Shown here one piece after another: positions 61,582-64,000 of a stretch of 64,000 nucleotides of DNA. Position 1 is the stretch's first letter; each line of letters opens with the position of its first letter. A program made the position numbers and the translations under genes. This DNA comes from Sipunculus nudus (lineage: Eukaryota > Annelida > Sipuncula > Golfingiida > Sipunculidae): positions 13,038,001 through 13,102,000 of the forward strand of contig CM049308.1 in assembly GCA_026874595.1 (NCBI GenBank), written 5' to 3'. The notes below the pieces were generated by a model. The model was given only the letters and a program-made list of their open reading frames with translations. It made no database searches and was not told the DNA's origin.

Positions 61582-62833
61582 CGTGATAAGGCAGGGAATT
61601 CCTGCCTGTAGAGGTTATTTGTCTGTTTTATTTTCCTAACGTTTTCTTCAACAGTGCGTGGATGCACTGTGAAGTAGTAGGCATGTTTATGTCCTACTGC
61701 TAGTATGTTACATATCTCCGAGAGGGTTTTTTCTGGGAGGAGTTCAGTCATTATTGTGGCCATGTATGTTAGGTTTTTCGTTGCTTGGTTTTCGGTTTGT
61801 TTGAGGTTTGTGTTTTGGGTGGGTTGGGTGCAGTTGCTTTTTAAGTTCCATGCGGGGCGGGCGGGCAGGGGGGCTGGGAGGAGTGGTTGTTTAGTTGTTT
61901 TTTCTTTGTTTAGTTTATCGTTTTTTCTGTATTCTGCTGAGGCTCTTTTGTAAATTGGGCAAGATTTAAAGCTTGCAATGTGAGGGCCCTGACAGTTTGC
62001 GCATTTTGCGTCTTGTTTTTGTTTGTCGCACTCTTTTATGGTGTGGCCTTGGTTGCCGCATCGGAGGCATCGTGTGGGTTGTTTGCAAAATTTGGAGGTG
62101 TGGCCTAACCGCTGGCAATTAAAGCATTGTGCTATTTCATGGAGTTCCTCGTATTTTGTCAATTTGTATGTTTTGTTCTCGAACTTGATTGGTGCGGTGG
62201 TGGCTTTAGAGTACATTTCGTGTGTAGTGTATGTGAGTTTGACAACTGTGCTGTTGCCCAGTCTGTGTGCCGCTGTGACGCCTGTGTTTTTCAGTGTGTC
62301 CAGGATGTGTTTATTTGTTATTTCTGTGGGGACGCCTTTGATTACGCCTTTTGTGGTGTTTTGTTTATGTGGTTTGTTTGTAGCGTGGTTGTTTGTGGCA
62401 ATTGTTGTTTGTGTTTCCATGTCTGTTTCTTCGTTGTTTGTTGGTGTGGTAGTTGTGTTGGCAGATGTTTGTTCTGGGGTTTTGTTTGGTGATTTGTTAT
62501 TTTGTTTGTTTGTTGTTGGGGTTGATTGTTTTGGTTTTTTGCTGGTGGTTTGTTGTTCTGGGGTTTCGTTTTGGTTGTTGGTTGGCGAGATGCATTTCCG
62601 TTTTGGCGAGTCTGTTGTGGTTTTATCCTGTATTTTGTTCATTTGAATTTGGATCGGTGTGGGGGTTGGGTCTGCTAGTTTTGTTTTGGTTTTGGTTGAG
62701 GGTCTGGTGGGTTTGATTTTCTTTCTGTCAGGCTGTATCACTGATTGTGGTGTGTTGAGGTTTGCTATTTCGTTTAATGCCGCTTCGCAGCATTTAAGCG
62801 CAGGCGAGTCGGGGGTTGTTTGTGTGACTTGCG
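61578..62833 (-). pseudogene. B6 gag, divergent and cut by A6
   Basis: The C-terminal part (about 418 codons) of a B-type Gag: PRE_C2HC-like region, three knuckles (CFNCQRLGHTSKFC, CLRCGNQGHTIKEC, CANCQGPHIASFKSC) and the TELLPEKTLSEICNILAVGH block. It is only about two thirds identical to the B1 and B3 gag in the knuckle region, and much less upstream, while pol is nearly identical. No native ATG remains; the frame is open to 62833, where A6 interrupts it. A mosaic origin is likely. Confidence 0.8.
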
Positions 62834-63675
62834 GTCCCAGCAGCCGTGGAGAACGGACGTGCCTGGGAGCAGCTCTAATTAGACCACCACCGCCTAATTA
62901 GTCAAGTGGACAGAGACGCGGAGACACAGCAGACTCACTGGCGCCTAACTTCCCAGTCAAGCTATTCACATTAGTGATTAGCGAGTCTGGTGATAGGAGC
63001 CACCCACAACAGTCCTCTTTAGGACTAGTCTATCTTTTTCAGCTTTTCAGCTTTTCAGTACTGCCATCTCCAAACAAGTGCATCTTAGCTAGGGCTTAGT
63101 TCTATAAGTTAAGGTTACTTTAGGGGAATCAGGTAAAGTATCACTTTTTCGAATTTTCTTGTTGGCTCCGGGGTAGGTGAAACCTACAAAGAACTAATTA
63201 ACAGATACCCGCTCTCGGTACAGTTAATTAACTCATTCATTGAGCCTGCTCTCGGCTCAAGGGCTAGCTCTCGGCCCGACCGTCCACAAAGCTCACAGTT
63301 TTAAGCCCGGCTCTGGGTAAAAAACTGCTGAACAGAGCCCGCTCTCGGCTCGCTGGCTCACGGATCATCTGAAGATAAGTTGTCTTCCACGCTCTGGAAA
63401 CAACCTATCTACTGAAAAGAGAAATCGTAGCCTGAACAGGTACGAGCAATCGGGGCGAAAATAGAGGCAGGAGGCGGAGAGAGAATCCAAAAGTATTTTA
63501 TTGCCCGAACGGGAATAAAATAATAAGACCCGACAGAGGAGCGAGGTCAAAAAGGGCGAGAGGAAAAGCCCGATATATTCCCAAAAGGAATATATCGAGA
63601 AAGGTCGGGAAACCAAAATACTGCCCGAGCGGGAGTATATCTAGACAATTCAGTGAGAGGGCACTGAATAAAAGA
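62834..63675 (+). promoter_or_regulatory. A6 5' UTR
   Basis: A leader of about 842 nt with the palindrome at 63011-63026, GCTCTCGG repeats and four hairpins. A few substitutions relative to A3 (for example near 63068 and 63333). No gene. Confidence 0.65.
63011..63026. repeat. Palindromic motif in A6 5' UTR
   Basis: AGTCCTCTTTAGGACT, about 178 nt from the A6 5' end. Confidence 0.75.
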
Positions 63676-64000
63676 ATGGCGGAAGCACTTACCAGGCTGT
63701 TGGTGCTTTCTCAGAGGGAAAGAGAAGTGATCCCGGGTCTCACCCAGATCACAGGTGGGCTGCAGCAGGCAGCAAGGCACGGGCCTGACGCCCTCCAGAT
63801 GATTACGGGGCTCATCACGGAGAGCATCGGTAGAGCGCAGGCGGCGGACGTGCGGACCGAGATGGAGGGTCGAGGCGCGAACAAGGGTTCGGCCTCACAG
63901 AGCCCAGCAGGCGAGGGAGCGATGCAAGGGGCATCGAACTCGCCAAGCTCTACGCTGGGTTCCCCGAGCTCGGTACCGGCCACCCCGACAGGGGACGCCA
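63676..64000 (+). CDS. A6 gag, partial at window edge
   Basis: The first 108 codons of the element A gag, open and matching A3. It stops at the window edge before the knuckles. Confidence 0.88.
   Translation, partial: MAEALTRLLVLSQREREVIPGLTQITGGLQQAARHGPDALQMITGLITESIGRAQAADVRTEMEGRGANKGSASQSPAGEGAMQGASNSPSSTLGSPSSVPATPTGDA

Larger units (their letters stand above)
42434..62833 (-). mobile_element. Element B copy B6, nearly complete, interrupted by A4 and A5
   Basis: The longest B copy. Excluding A4 and A5 it has about 4.1 kb of 3' UTR (42434-45699 plus 57884-58707), complete pol and a partial gag that is cut by A6 at 62833. Its tail is GGATA x3, unlike the GATA tails of B2, B4 and B5. Confidence 0.85.
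62834..64000 (+). mobile_element. Element A copy A6, 5' part at window edge
   Basis: A plus-strand A element inserted in the B6 gag, with its 5' end at about TTGCGGTCCCAGCAG (62829-62843; the exact first base is uncertain). Its 3' end and target duplication are outside the window. Confidence 0.9.

Noticed and set aside
1-64000. TTAGG-type telomeric repeats, expected in many insects
   Set aside because: Only isolated TTAGG strings were noticed (for example near 18278); no tandem array was seen, so the telomere idea rests on the element layout alone.

Overview
This window looks like insect (at least arthropod) nuclear DNA. I see no host gene, no RNA gene and nothing bacterial. Almost every base belongs to non-LTR retrotransposons of Jockey-clade type: a CCHC-knuckle Gag, then an APE endonuclease plus reverse transcriptase (RT) with no RNase H. 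The species cannot be named from the sequence.

I define four families. Element A (about 6.3 kb) has six copies: A1 3329-9641(-), A2 9649-15955(-), A3 18636-24930(+), A4 45700-52010(-), A5 52022-57868(-) and A6 62834-64000(+, cut by the window end). Element B (about 9 kb) has gag, pol and an unusually long 3' UTR of about 4.1 kb. Its copies are B1 1-3328 plus 15970-15996, B2 15997-27983, B3 29839-34141, B4 34161-39890, B5 39891-42433 and B6 42434-62833. All B copies are on the minus strand, joined head to tail, most of them 5'-truncated. Element C (27989-29829) carries only gag. Element D (37487-38041) is a related fragment with the end of a gag. C and D are also on the minus strand.

Reading left to right, the underlying array is B1 | B2 | C | B3 | B4 (with D inside) | B5 | B6. 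The A elements are later insertions: A1 and A2 in the B1 5' UTR, A3 in the B2 3' UTR, A4 and A5 in the B6 3' UTR, A6 in the B6 gag. Most A insertions have clear target-site duplications (TSDs). A1/A2 and A4/A5 are pairs in which a second copy landed exactly at the junction of the first. The complete A copies are almost identical and all their reading frames are open, so A has moved very recently.

The B/C/D array resembles the Drosophila telomeric HeT-A/TART/TAHRE arrays: one orientation, variable 5' truncation, giant 3' UTR, A/C-rich sense strand, and a gag-only partner. B, C and D share a 3'-terminal stem-loop whose bases covary, and each ends in a short tandem repeat (GATA, GGATA, CTAGA or CGAAT units on the + strand) instead of poly(A). 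A and B share a palindromic motif of the form AGTCCT-N4-AGGACT about 180-210 nt from their 5' ends, and B carries two more copies about 650 nt from its 3' end. These points make a telomere-like or heterochromatic retrotransposon community the leading hypothesis. It is inferred, not proven; I see no TTAGG-type array here.
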